This document shows positions 51,575 to 63,650 of a stretch of 64,000 nucleotides of DNA, one piece after another. Position 1 is the first letter of the stretch; every line of letters begins with the position of its first letter. The DNA comes from Mixophyes australis. Taxonomy: Eukaryota; Chordata; Amphibia; Anura; Limnodynastidae. The notes below the pieces were generated by a model. The model saw only the letters and a list, made by a program, of their open reading frames with translations. It was not told the origin of the DNA and ran no database searches. Both the position numbers and the translations under genes were made by a program. Where the stretch lies: NCBI GenBank assembly GCA_036250195.1, contig JAVHZZ010000003.1, forward strand, positions 336,533,875 to 336,597,874, written 5' to 3'.

Positions 51575-52403
51575 TGTTAGGTGCGTATTGTCGCTAACCA
51601 ATAACGATTGTCAAACCTCGATTTGTGTTTCCAACGCACAAAGATTTATTCGCATAAAGTAGTATAATATATTCAAGCGAAGTGATAATAAGTACAGCCG
51701 TTACTTATTGCAGGCGCTCTGGATCCAGTGTGCAGTCATTCAATCCTGAAGTCTGGGGACAAGATGTCTGAACACTAGAGGAGAGGCTGCTGCTTATATG
51801 CACACAGGAATACAGTAAAACAATGAAGATGGTATAGCTTGCTTCTATTGGTCCAGGTTTCAGGAAGGTCCAAGGGGTTGTCAATCATTGGCTAGTTCAT
51901 CCTAAGGAATCCAAAGGAGGGGGTCATCTCTCCAGGGGGTATGCTCTGCTCTTCCCGCCAAGATTCTTTAGTCTTAAGTAGTTCATAATTCCCTATCATT
52001 CATAACTTGTGTATGCACTCTGCAATTCCTTCGCAGAGTGAACCAAACAGTAGCAAATGTTAAGAGGTTTATTATGATACCACACATGATATGATTCCTT
52101 CAACCTGTTCCATATATTTCACTAATGTGCATATAACTTATAATATATAACATAAATACTACTATATTTCAACATAAATGACTATGTGTTGCAACTACCA
52201 TTAATGTGTACTATTTTACAAGTATGCCTGTTTGTGCGAATGTATGTAAAAGACTAAATACTGTTGCTGCCACGTGTTGCAGCTGCGTACGCCCTTTTAC
52301 GCTGTAGCGTTCCCTTGTACGTCGTAGCATACCGTACGCATCTTTTCAGACAAAGACAACCAAATTTGCTCGATTTTAATTGAAATGACTTTTCCAATTT
52401 GCT
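51575..52403 (-). repeat. ERV-D 3' LTR, end trimmed
   Basis: Complete at its outer end but lacks about a dozen bases at its inner (U3 start) end: the polypurine tract joins directly to CCAATTTGCT. It lost the TG needed for integration. Confidence 0.9.
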
Positions 52404-52429
52404 CCACCCTTTGATAGTGTAATAAACTA

Positions 52430-54220
52430 TCACCCAATCACCGTTTCAAGTTCAGGATTATACAATACTTCTTCACAGACCATGATCTCGGTATCTGGTA
52501 CCACCCTTTCAGTCTCTTTCTCAGTGTTACTCCTAGGAGACCATTTTCCACACTTCAACACAGTAGCAACACATTTGACACATAAACCAATCGCTAAGAT
52601 GACACCCAGTATAAGGAGAAGGAGCTTACCTGCACTAGCAACTATTTCCTGTACCCACTCCCCCAGACCGGAGAACCATTTCACAGGGTTCAACCATGAG
52701 AACCAACCTGCCAGCCTTTCCCCGACCTCATATAACGAAGAATTATGGTTCCTTCGAAATTCCCATTTCAGTTGCAGAATTTCATCCATCTTCCGGTCTA
52801 TAACCTCCTTAGGGTCATCCGTATTATTGGTAATGTACGTGCAACATTTGACACCGAACTGGGTGGCCAGTGTAACACAGTACCCACCAGTAATAGAGGT
52901 GAGATAATTTAGTACCAGTCTATGTTGCACCAACTCCTTCTTGTACGCTTGTAGCTCCCTTCCAGTATACCTGAAAGTGTCATCATACATCTCGGTGATA
53001 TTATCTATTAATTTAGCTAGGTCTTGGATATATTTAAAGTTTAATGTTCCCCGAGCGGTCCTGGTGAGATCTAGAGCAACCATAACTTGAAACCCAGCGG
53101 TCTCACTAATCAATTTTGTAGCTATGGGCTCCTCACCAGGAATCATATTTCTCTTACCACGGTGTTCATACTGTGTGTGTATGTATGGTGGTGATGTAGT
53201 CTTGTGAATACCAACCATTTCTTCATGAGTAATAGTCATGATTTCAGGAACCAGTTTAGCTAAGAAGCACAAGCCCTTGGAACTCGGAGTCACCCAGGAA
53301 TAAGCTTTCCTTCCACAAACAAAATACACATCATCAGGGAGAACATAAGGAACAGTATGCCCATTAATTATATCACACACAGTTTTGATAAAACTACCCA
53401 TGCCCAGTGTCTTCATTTGCTCGAGACACGTGTCCGCATGGATGACATTCTTACAATTATCTATAGAGACTTTTCCAATGGATACCTTCTTATGTTTGGT
53501 TATACACCCTAATTTGTGACTTCCATCAACATTCCTGCCTATTGGTGACCTTGTGAGTCTCCCTCTAAAATGAGTGTGGCGAGCCATTGTCTGATCTGAT
53601 GGGTCAGCTTCCCAATTCTCCAGACGTTTTGCATGAGAGACATTTAGACACAGCAAAGATCTGTCTACGGAGAATTGTCGAAGTGTCAGACTAGGGGACC
53701 TAGTGTTATTGTACCTTCTGTCTATGGGCCTCCCACCCCTCAATTCGAGTACTTCGGATATGTTTAGAGGGAATGGCACAAGTCCTATATTATGCTGCCC
53801 CTGTGGCACATGAGAGCACACCCAGCAGTCGGTTTGGTTTAGCACCTTACCCACCAGAGAGTGATAATCCTCCAAAGGATGCCCGCCCATATTCAGATTA
53901 TCGGTGGACTGGCATCACTGGATGAATCTCTCTTCAACGAGGGAGTCGCAGAACTTGCAGATACAATACTCATCAGACAATAGCCCCTCACACTGCCTCC
54001 GAGTTCCTGAGCTAGCAGACCTTTTTATAAGCCCCGGACCAAGCTTGATAATGGGCTGCTCTGAGTATCCTAATAACTTTTCCTCTGCCTCCATCTCATC
54101 CGCATCACAACCAGAACCCTCCTCCGTCCTCCATCCTCCTTCACAAAAATAGAATGTCCTAGAAAAAGTGAAAACAAGGAAAATCCTGGAACAAAAGAAA
54201 AACAAAAACCGCCACTCCAT
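52430..54220 (-). pseudogene. env: ERV-D env, one in-frame stop
   Basis: A 597-codon frame from 54220 to 52430 is interrupted only by TGA at 53915-53917 (ERV-A has CGA there, a typical CpG change). Order: hydrophobic signal-like start, Cys-rich stretch, CWVC motif (about 53823), a surface region, a basic RGKR site (about 53150), a hydrophobic region, helical heptads, the motif 'CVTLATQFGVKCC' with ten residues between C and CC (about 52880), Trp-rich GWFSWLNPVKWF and a membrane helix near 52560-52620. It is the fullest example here of the A/C/D envelope type. Because of the stop this copy is not expected to give a complete protein. Confidence 0.9.
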
Positions 54221-54277
54221 CTCTGGAATGGTAGCTCTGGGGCAACGTCTCTGGTTCAGGTGTCTTGACTGCAGGCT

Positions 54278-57200
54278 TTAGGTCTCCCGGAACAGACTCA
54301 CAAGGGACAAATCTATGTTGTCGGTCTTAGTTTTATCTTGCACTTTCTCCGGGTTACGGACTCTCCTGCAGTGGGTGGAATGGACCCAAGTGTCTCTCTC
54401 TGCAACTTTCAGCGATGTAGTACTGGTCAGCAGCACTTGGTACGGGCCTTCCCAACGGTCTGTTAAACAACCTGAACGTAAGAAATTGCGGATCATAACA
54501 TAGTCTCCAGGTTCAACATCATTACAGTTCGTTTCTGGCATACCAGGTGACAGCATTTTTAGTTTTTGTTGTTGTTGCTTTAGCTGTCTACTCATTCTTA
54601 TAAGATATTGTACAGTCACTTCATTATTACACTTCTAGTCATCTTGTGGACTCACGATCAAATGAGGTTGTCGTCCGAACAGTATCTCAAAGGGGGACAG
54701 ATTAAGAGGAGGTCTAGGAGTGGTCCGAATGCTATGGAGGACCAATGGCAAAGCCTCAGGCCATGCCAACCCAGTTTCAGCCATTACCTTACCAAGCTTG
54801 TTTTTTATAGTACCATTTACTCTCTCCACCTTACCACTGGCTTGTGGTCGGTAAGGGGTGTGAAGTCTGCTACCGATTCCCATGAGTTTACACATATTTT
54901 GGAAGATATCACCAGTAAAGTGGGTACCCCTATCACTTTCAATGATTCTAGGGATACCGAACCTACATACAAAGTCTTGTACAATTTTCTTTGCAGTGAA
55001 CACAGCAGTATTAGTGGCTGCCGGATATGCTTCTACCCAACCGGAAAACACATCAATACACACTAACACTTACTTTAGATTCCTGCATTGTGGTAATTGG
55101 ATATAGTCAATTTGTATTACCTGAAAAGGTCCGTCTGTAGGAGGGATGTGGGATGGCTCAGTTGGAATAGTTTTCCAAAAAATTTTCCTCAAACAAGTAA
55201 GACATGAAATTGCTTTCTTACCAGCCTGAGAGGAAAATCCGGGAGCACACCAGTGTGCTCTCACCAGTTTGCACATATCTTCTTTACCCAGGTGAGTCAG
55301 ACCGTGTGCTGCTTCAGCCAGGCTTGGATAGTATGTTCGGGGAGCTACAGGCTTACCTTGTCCATCCCTCCAGAGTCCTGAGGACTCTTGACCACATCCC
55401 TTCGCCTTCCAGACCGCCTTTTCCTGCAGGGAACACAAATCTTGCATTTCAATTAATTTCTGCATGTCTGATGTCTGAAAAACCATCATAGTCTCGGTCG
55501 ATACAGTCATAGGTTGCCCTGCTGCCCATTTAGCTGCTTCGTCTGCCCTGTTGTTGCACAATGACAGTGGGTCTTCTTCAAAGGTATGGGCTTTGCACTT
55601 TATGACGGCTACTGTTCTGGGTAACTGTATCGCTGTCAGAAGTCCTTTTATGTGTTGTGAGTGTGCCACTGGCGTACCTGCTGCTGTCGTAAAGTTTCTA
55701 AGATGCCAAAGGGCCCCAAAATCGTGCACTACCCTGAAGGCATACCTAGAGTCAGTATATATATTGGCTGATTTACCCTCTGCCAACTCACATGCTCTCC
55801 TTATTGCTACTAGTTCCGCCACCTGGGCTGAGTGAGGTGGACCAAGGGGCTCAGCTTCTACCACATCCTGATCGTCTACAACGGCGTAACCAGTACATAG
55901 CTCTCCCGTCTCTGTCTGTCTATGACAACTCCCGTCTGTATAAAACGTAAAATCTACATTTTCTAAGGGGGTGTCACGTATGTCGGGCCTTGCAGTAAAG
56001 GTCTGATTCAGGTGTTCCATACAGTCATGCGTGTCAGTATTCTTGCCTAACTCATCATCAACCAGGGTCTCCTCACCTCCAACCCTTTGTGTCTCTAGAG
56101 ACACATATGGAAGGTATGTAGCTGGATTTAAGGTGCTACATCGTTTGATGGTGATGTTTGAGGGTGCCATCAGGGCTAGTTCCCACTTTGTGAATCTAGC
56201 TAAAGAAACATGTCTGGTTTGGGCTGAGTTTAACAGAGCTGATACAGCATGGGGTGTATAGACAGTTGAATTATGTCCTAATACTACGTCCTCGCTCTTA
56301 CTTACCAGAAGAGCAGTTGCTGCTACACTTCTGAGACATGTTGGGAGTGAACTTGCCACATTGTCCAATTGTGCACTGTAGTATGCTACCGGTCTGCTAG
56401 CGTCACCATGTTTCTGTGTGAGGACACCTGCTGCACAACCATCAGCTTCCATACAGTATAGCTCAAAAGGCTTTTTATAATCAGGTATTCCCAATGCAGG
56501 TGCTCTAGTCAGACTATCTTTAAGATTAAAGAACGCTTGCTCTGACTCTTCTGTGTGTACGACACGTTCTGGTTTTGAGGAAGAGACTAGCTCCTGCAAT
56601 GGTAATGCCAGAATAGAAAAACCTGGGATCCAGGATCTACAGTATCCACACATCCCCAGGAAAGTACGAATCTGCTTCTGGCTCTGCGGCAGAGTCATGT
56701 GTTGTATGGCCTTAATCCTGTCGGTTGTCAAGTGTCTTAGCCCCTTGGTGAGGCAGTGTCCTAAGTATTTAACCTTAGTCTGACATGGCTGTAATTTGTC
56801 CTTTGCCACCTTGTGCCCTGTTTGTGAGAGATGGAGCAACAACAATTTAGTATCATGTAAACATGACATAAAAGAATCAGAGCACAGCAACAAATCGTCC
56901 ACATATTGAATTACAACAGACCCATTGTGGGGTTGAAAGGATTGCAAACAGTCATGTAAGGCTTGGGAGAAAATACTGGGGCTGTCAATGAACCCCTGGG
57001 ATAGTCTGGTCCATGTGTATTGCACTCCCCGGTAGGAGAATGCAAAAAGGTATTGGCAGTCAGGCTGAAGAGGGACTGAGAAGAAAGCAGAACATAGATC
57101 AATGACAGTGAAGTGACTAGCAGATGGTGGAATCTGCATGAGGATGACAGCTGGATTCGGCACTACGGGAAATTGGCTCTCAACAACTTTATTAATTCCC

Positions 57201-57942
57201 CTTGAATCCTGGACTAATCTATAGCCTCTCCCCCCACTCTTCTTCACAGGGAAAATGGGACTATTTGCTGTACTGGCTGTACGAATTAAAATCCCTTGTT
57301 GTAACAGCCTCTCAATAACAGGATATACCCCTAGTTCCACCTCTGGTTTTAATGGATACTGTGGGATTTTTGGAGCTATCCTACCACTTTTTAGATTGAC
57401 CATTACAGGGGCTACGTTTGCCATCAGTCCATTGTCCTGTCCATCTCTGGTCCATAGTGAACCTGGTATTTCCAGCAACATCCCCTTTACTTGAGATGGA
57501 CTTTGTTCTATAACAGGAGAGTGTAACATTAACCTTTGAGGGGTGTCCAATATATCCTGTACCTCATGTGCGACCTTCTCCGGTATATCTAAGAACACAC
57601 CATCAGAAGTACAGTATACATCCCATTTTACATAACAAGTCTCTTCCCAGTAAGTTAGTAGGAGCCGCCGCAGCCAAGAGAAACGAATGCTTGGTATGCA
57701 GGGGCCCGATAGTAACTTCAGCAGGTTTAGTTAGTGGATAATGCAACACTTTTCCCGTTACCCCCATAGCTGAAATAGTTTTACTGGTCACCTGTAGATT
57801 GAAAGGAGAGGTTATTACAGATCGGGCCGCCCCTGTATCTACAAGAAAGGTTTGCTTCCTACCAGCTATGTCAACTATCATTGTTGGTTCTTCTTTCTGA
57901 CTCTCAGTTAAGCTCACTGGCTGTAGACTACAGGTATGACCC
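54278..57942 (-). pseudogene. pol: ERV-D pol, several lesions
   Basis: Collinear with ERV-A pol. A 5-nt loss in a repeated GGTCA just after the gag stop puts pol in a different frame from gag. Protease (LVDTGA) is open to about 57603, where a second 5-nt loss shifts the frame. RT with YVDD, RNase H and the integrase zinc region are open from 57598 to 55070. A TAT-to-TAA change (55070-55072) interrupts integrase before the DDE core, which continues to 54635. A further stop (TAG, about 54620) precedes the C-terminal 113 codons. The breaks are few, consistent with moderate age. Confidence 0.92.
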
Positions 57943-59568
57943 CTAGCGCTGACTATCATTTTCCCGTGCAGCATTTGCTGCTGTAAAATGCGCGGGTAGA
58001 TGTGAGTCTTCTAATCCATGTGAATTCCTCCTTGGAGGATATCTACGTGACCCACCCGTCTGTGCATTGAATCTTTCCTTTTTACAATCTCTCATGTAAT
58101 GTCCTTCCTCATTACAGTTGAAACACCTGATCACTTTAGGTTTCTTGTTATATGGGTTGTATGCTGGTGGTCGTGTATGCATCCCCTCTAGAGGCTGTAT
58201 ACTTACCGTCATTAACCTATCACTTTTCTCTTCCTTTTTTCTAAAAAGGTTTTTGTCATGCTCCACAGCAGACTCCCTAAGAGAATCTACTGTGATGCTT
58301 CTCCAATTAGGTAATGTGGTTTGTACTCTCGTCTTTAAATTTTCTCTAAGGCCATCCATTAATACTCCTACAGCTACCTCTCTGTGATGTGGGTCCTCAC
58401 CTATGTTGGATATCCCAGTGAACCGTGTTATCGCTGCTATAGCTCTAGCAAAGTAATCTGAGGCTGTTTCACTATCCTTTTGTTTTATGGTGAAAATCTT
58501 ACTCCAATTTACTACTACTGGAAAATAGATGGCTAAGTGTTTGACAATTTGTTCTATATTTTCTTGGTTAATCTCATCAGTCAAGGTGTCATCTTCGTCC
58601 AACAAACAATCTTTAATACATTTTTGTATGTCAGTATGAGGAGGAAGACACGCCCTCAACACTACACGCCAATCCTTATTGGTTGGTTCGTGGGCATTTC
58701 CTAAGTCTTTAACAAACTTCTGACACTTAGCCAACTCTTTTCTAGGATCTGGGAATTCAGTCATAATGGAACGTAACTCTGATCTAGTCCAAGGACAATG
58801 CATTGTAACATTTCTTAAAGGAACTACACCATCCTTATCCGGTTTCCCATTGGGAACTGATATTGTGCGGACTGGGTACGCACCCACTGGTTCACTGGCT
58901 CCAGAAGTCACTACCAGATCTGCTGTTTCAAGATTTAGAACGCTATCACTCCTAGTGATCACACTACTCTCACCTATCTCAGCCATTGCTCCTTTCCCAT
59001 ACTTACGCTGAACCTCTAGCATATTAACAGCATGAGCAATGGTCGAAATCACAGTGGGTTCATCTTCATCTTCAGATACACTTGTTTTAAACTGGCTTAA
59101 AACAGGATACAACCTAGCAATTTCTCTTTTTCCAGTTTTAATAACGGCTGTACTTACCCCTCCCGCCACATAAGGTGGCGGGGGCGCGCTTGCGCTGAGT
59201 TCGCCACGCTTCTCAATGGCTACTTCCGCCCTGCGCGTGCTTTTCGCCATGCCTACTTCCGCTGTGCATTCGCTGCTCTGCCACGTGTTACCTTCCATTT
59301 GCCACAATTTTAAACAATCATTATGTTTATTCCTCACTTTCGTTGATTTAATCAACCATACTTTATCTTTTACAGTATTTAGTACCTCTGCATTAAAACT
59401 CCCTATTGTTGGGAAAGGCCTATCACAATCTTTGGTCATCTTGACCCACGTGTCACAATACACAGTTGCGTATGCACCATATTTCTTACACATGAGAAAC
59501 CTCGCTGAACCAATAGGCCCTTCCTTAGGCAGTACACTGGCCATCTCTAGCGTATGCTTAGCACCCAT
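57943..59568 (-). CDS. gag: ERV-D gag polyprotein
   Basis: Open frame of 541 codons beginning MGAKHTLEM at 59568, parallel to ERV-A. It has a Met-Gly start, a PPPPY late-domain motif, the capsid 'PDPRKELAKCQKF' block and a zinc knuckle CFNCNEEGHYMRDC near the end (about 58095-58136). The UAG stop is at 57943-57945. No stops are seen, although its pol is broken. The upstream in-frame extension present in ERV-A is shifted here by a 2-nt deletion, so the ATG start is likely the real one for both. Confidence 0.93.
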   Translation of the reverse strand: MGAKHTLEMASVLPKEGPIGSARFLMCKKYGAYATVYCDTWVKMTKDCDRPFPTIGSFNAEVLNTVKDKVWLIKSTKVRNKHNDCLKLWQMEGNTWQSSECTAEVGMAKSTRRAEVAIEKRGELSASAPPPPYVAGGVSTAVIKTGKREIARLYPVLSQFKTSVSEDEDEPTVISTIAHAVNMLEVQRKYGKGAMAEIGESSVITRSDSVLNLETADLVVTSGASEPVGAYPVRTISVPNGKPDKDGVVPLRNVTMHCPWTRSELRSIMTEFPDPRKELAKCQKFVKDLGNAHEPTNKDWRVVLRACLPPHTDIQKCIKDCLLDEDDTLTDEINQENIEQIVKHLAIYFPVVVNWSKIFTIKQKDSETASDYFARAIAAITRFTGISNIGEDPHHREVAVGVLMDGLRENLKTRVQTTLPNWRSITVDSLRESAVEHDKNLFRKKEEKSDRLMTVSIQPLEGMHTRPPAYNPYNKKPKVIRCFNCNEEGHYMRDCKKERFNAQTGGSRRYPPRRNSHGLEDSHLPAHFTAANAARENDSQR

Positions 59569-60574
59569 GTTGAACAATACCTTCTACACGTAACACAGAC
59601 ACACCGCAATGCTCTGTTCCTTCTGGCCAACAATACCCTTTTACGTGGAACACAGACACACCACAATGCTCTGTTCTTTCCACCCAACAATTTCAACCCT
59701 GTTGCTACAATCACCGCTAGAGATCTCTAATGCCCGGTGGACGTATTTCCATTAGCCGCGTCCACTCGCTTTGGCTCGCACCCGGCGAGGACCCCTAACA
59801 CAGAAATATCACTGTGGGCCCCAAGGGCTATCAGCTCCTCGATACCCTGGCTCACCACAAAATCTGCTGAGTTTATTATCGCTGGGAGCGCAAGTTGATA
59901 AAATCAACCTGCCTTTCCAGTATAATTCCTCCTAGCTGCTTCACCAATTCGCACTGACGGTTATCGTGTGGTTACATCGCACAGCCTACCAATACTAATT
60001 ATTAGCCAACCTTGCGATCTTTTGGTAGCGCTTTGCGAAAACCACGTTTTTGCATTCGGTATACCTGCCCTGTATACCGTCCTTCAGTTGGGCAACCCGC
60101 CTCGTCAGACAGCAACTGAGCACAATGAATAATAAACAGTGTATCTACGTTACAAAATCACACACTATACACCTTTTCTGCGCAGAAAATTAAAAGTTCC
60201 CAACAATAGTAATAATGTCTCAGAGGCTTTCACAAGTAATTATACTATACACATATAATAACTATCAAAACGATTGTTTAACCACGTGGCAAATCTACCG
60301 GAAGTTTGCGTACGCACAGCAGGAAATACACATACGCTAAGCAAAGCAATACAGTTAAAACGCACAATGACAGTAAAAAGAAACAGTTTTCTCTTTTGTT
60401 CCTAGGTTCTAGTTAGCGTGCCCTAGACAATGCAAAACGGACATTCGGTTTCACAACAGAGTAAAATTCAGGTTTTGAACACATTGCGTTCTTACCCGTA
60501 TATGACGTGTCGCCACCCTTTGTTGCGGAACCGAAATCCGTTGGTCTTGCGTATCGTCCGGCAACGAAACCTCC
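59569..60574 (-). other. ERV-D leader
   Basis: About 1 kb collinear with the ERV-A leader. It includes the doubled segment containing CACACCGCAATGCTCTGTTC (59590-59690) directly upstream of gag. No gene. Confidence 0.75.
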
Positions 60575-60592
60575 AAAGCTCACGAGCCCCCA
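60575..60592 (-). promoter_or_regulatory. ERV-D primer-binding site
   Basis: Complement of TGGGGGCTCGTGAGCTTT, identical to ERV-A, next to the 5' LTR. Partial match to tRNA-Pro. Confidence 0.6.
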
Positions 60593-60595
60593 AAT

Positions 60596-61434
60596 TGTTA
60601 GGTGCGTATTGTCGCTAACCAATAACGATTGTCGAACCTCGATTTGTGTTTCCAACGCACAAAGATTTATTTGCATAAAGTAGTATAATATATTCAAGCG
60701 AAGTGATAATAAGTACAGCCGTTACTTATCGCAGGCGCTCTGGATCCAGTGTGCAGTCATTCAATCCTGAAGTCTAAGGATAAGATGTCTGAACACTAGA
60801 TGAGAGGCTGCTGCTTATATGCACACAGGAATACAGTAAAACAATGAAGATGGTATAGCTTGCTTCTATTGGTGCAGGTTTCAGGAAGGTCCAAGGGGTT
60901 GTCAATCATTGGCTAGTTCATCCTAAGGAATCCAAAGGAGGGGGTCATCTCTCCAGGGGGTATGCTCTGCTCTTCCCGCCAAGATTCTTTAGTCTTAAGT
61001 AGTTCATAATTCCCTATCATTTATAACTTGTGTATGCACTCTGCGATTCCTTTGCAGAGTGAACCAAACAGTAGCAAATGTTAAGAGGTTTATTATGATA
61101 CCACACATGATATGATTCCTTCAACCTGTTCCATATATTTCACTAATGTGCATATAACTTATAATATATAACATAAATACTACTATAATTTGACATAAAT
61201 GACTATGTGTTGCAACTACCATTAATGTGTACTATTTCACAAGTATGCGTGTTTGTGCGAATGTATGTAAAAGACTAAATACTGTTGCTGCCACGTGTAG
61301 TAGCTGCGTACGCCCTTCCACGCCATAGCGTGCCTTGTACGCCGTAGCGTACCGTACGCATCTTTTCAGACAAAGACAACCAAGTTTGCTCGATTTTAAT
61401 TGAAATGACTTTATCCAATTTGCTGACTTCGACA
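60596..61434 (-). repeat. ERV-D 5' LTR
   Basis: 839-bp LTR with TG/CA ends, followed by CAAC. Contains the AATAAA signal (inverse near 60664) and the CTCTGCGA/TTGCAGAG hairpin seen in ERV-A (about 61037). Confidence 0.93.
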
Positions 61435-61546
61435 CAACCAATCAGATTCTAGCTCACATTTTGTAGAATGCACTAAAAATGACAGCTAGAATCTGATTGG
61501 TTTTTCAAACCCGCTGGAAAACTCTCAGCTTGATACATTTACCCCC

Positions 61547-62500
61547 AGGTTTCATTTGTCGTACTTGAACTTTTTTTCGCTTGAATTTTTTTTTTTTTAT
61601 TAATAAACATTGAAATAATTTTACATTGTCAATCAAAAAGTCTTGAAGAAATGTATTTATTAAAACATTGCACCTTGAATATTGGCATCATAAATATTGT
61701 ACTAATGCAGAGTTGATTGATCAGTATTAACATTGCATCATTTATTTCATGTAAATGTATAATTTATTCTTGCCCACAATGCCCACTATTTAATAAACAT
61801 AGAAGGGTCACTATGCATAAGTGCCGTGGTTTTCTGCGTTAAAGTTTTAGTGAATGGCATTTGGAAGTTTTCAAAATCCACTTCATATGTAAATCGTTCC
61901 CGTTGTTGATCTCTCTTTCCTATTAGAACAACTGTTGTGGGCTCCGAGACCCAAGCCTTGGAAGATATATAATACAGTCAAAGATTAGGAGATGATAGAG
62001 ATCATTGCCAGGTCTTGCCAAAAATACAGACATACATGACTGAGGCATGAGTATCATACCACAGTAATGTCACTAGTACCTAGTGGTTTGATACCCTCTA
62101 ATTCATATTATTTTTTTTAACATTATGGGTCTGATGTAGAGTTGGCTGCAAAATGGACGTAACTTACACTAAAAAAGTTGCGCGCAAAACTACTGTATCT
62201 ACTCCTATATGCTGGATTGCATAGGTGTTAAGATCTGTGTGAATCTGTATATAAGCATACATTTGTGTGTATGCGTGAAGCAAAATTATGCACTGTTAAG
62301 CGTCTCATTATGCTGTTCATATGCCAGTCATCATCCTCATTATTATCTTGATGATGTAGACTGGTTTTAAATGTAATTTTTTGTAGTAAAAAAATAATTA
62401 TATTTTTTATAAACAATGCCCCCCCCCCCCCAGACTGTATTGATTAGTGTCTGTTTTCCAAATGGATTGCCAGGCTTGAAAAACAAACACCATCCCACCC
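61547..62500. other. No gene recognised
   Basis: AT-rich sequence with T tracts and a C tract (62419-62432). No exon or bounded element is seen. Confidence 0.5.
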
Positions 62501-63650
62501 TCATATGGATTATGGGGAGTTTTCATTTTGAATAGAGGACTTTTGGCATGGTGTCCCTGAAGAAGCCACTAGTGGCGAAACGCGTAGGGTATCATCATTC
62601 TGCCTATAATATTTAATCTTTAGCTCTTCAAGCTGACACGGCAGAACGGAGAATACTATCTCCCCTTCTTTAGTCGCATGCGCGAATCGGAAGTTTACCC
62701 AGCTGCGGCTGCGGCCTGACGTCACTTCCGCCGACACCATCGCCTTACTGGGAGTATCCAACCACCGCGTAGACACTCCATGTAGGAGAGGACGCATCAT
62801 TGACATCACCCGGGATCGGGTAAGTCCCCTGAAATCCGGCACCAATTAGGTGTGGAGCACTACCCAGATTGGATTACACTGACTTTCTCATCATTGCAGC
62901 CTACAGGCTCATGCTACATATTATTTGAGTGACCCACTCACGGATACACCCACTGTCATTTGACATATTTACTGACAATAAGCTGGATGTCATTTCCCAG
63001 CCACTACATTTATACCATTGCTGAATGGAGTACTGCACCATATGATTGGTGACACTCCTTACCCGGCTGCTGTTTATCTACACCAGCAAGATACTGCTAT
63101 ATGCATATTTGCGGGACACGTATGGCACGTTATTTATCTGTGCAGTTTCTTTATACTGACATTGATTCCATACTATTTGGATCTACTACCTTTACCATTA
63201 ATGTTAAAGATGTATGACTTTCATCTGCTTTGCCTGTGGCAATTGGACTCTCCAATATTGGAGCTCACATATTGATACATATGTTTTGGTTCATCTATGA
63301 TATATGCCACTTTACAGGTATACATCTATTCATCGTAACTTTATGTATTGAACCTATGTTGATATTTTGTTACAGAACAATTGTTTTATATTGGCGTTGT
63401 CTATTGCCGGATTGAAATCAAAGACTAGGACCCTTATCCTTATCCTTTGTGGTGATCGAACTCTTTACCTCCAGAGTCCACACATGGGTTTGGCCTAAGT
63501 AGCACCATTATTGATTTATGACTACTGATATCAAACAGGTTCAGCAATTTATTGTTTATCTTTATTGAACCATAGTTTGAAAATAGTACCGATACTGTAC
63601 CCACTTGCACCATTAAAGTGGTTTTCCTACATCTTCACTGTTTGTTATTT
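62500..63650 (+). mobile_element. Penelope-like terminal repeat / 5' region (probable)
   Basis: Sequence around and downstream of the hammerhead. The first 300 bp are GC-richer (TGACGTCACTTCCG near 62718) and resemble a promoter. GGGTAAGTCC (about 62820) and CATCATTGCAG (about 62892) look like a donor/acceptor pair; introns in the 5' part are known for these elements. No RT or GIY-YIG is present, and small ORFs here have no domains. Boundaries are uncertain. Confidence 0.4.
62545..62596 (+). ncRNA. Hammerhead ribozyme, Penelope-associated type
   Basis: Core CTGAAGA (62557-62563), one extra A, stem II GCCAC/GTGGC closed by TA (62565-62576), GAAA (62577-62580), a minimal C-GC-G stem III (62581-62584) and the cleavage triplet GTA (62584-62586). 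Stem I pairs 62548-62556 with 62587-62595 in nine base pairs, three of them G-U. This order and the very short stem III fit hammerheads described in terminal repeats of Penelope-like elements. Cleavage would follow A62586. The extra A next to stem II departs from the usual consensus. Confidence 0.75.

Larger units (their letters stand above)
51575..61434 (-). mobile_element. ERV-D provirus, relative of ERV-A
   Basis: A minus-strand provirus of 9,860 bp flanked by 4-bp CAAC (51571-51574 and 61435-61438). Organisation equals ERV-A: LTR, TGGGGGCTCGT primer site, gag, pol, env, short polypurine tract, LTR. It retains the env region that ERV-A has lost. Lesions: a 5-nt deletion just after the gag stop, a 5-nt deletion at the protease/RT border, nonsense changes in integrase and near the pol end, and one stop in env. 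By eye the LTRs differ at roughly 25-30 positions, so it is considerably older than ERV-A. Confidence 0.95.
51507..61546. mobile_element. Inverted-repeat MITE split by ERV-D
   Basis: Left part 51507-51574 starts GGGGGTAAATGTATCAAG. Right part 61435-61546 ends with its inverse. The terminal inverted repeat is about 46 bp, with matching GAGTTTTCCAGCGGGTTTG. The inner part has a second palindrome, CAATCAGATTCTAGCT/AGCTAGAATCTGATTG. Removing ERV-D leaves a unit of about 176 bp. A possible 3-bp CAG duplication borders it, which I cannot confirm. Confidence 0.85.
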
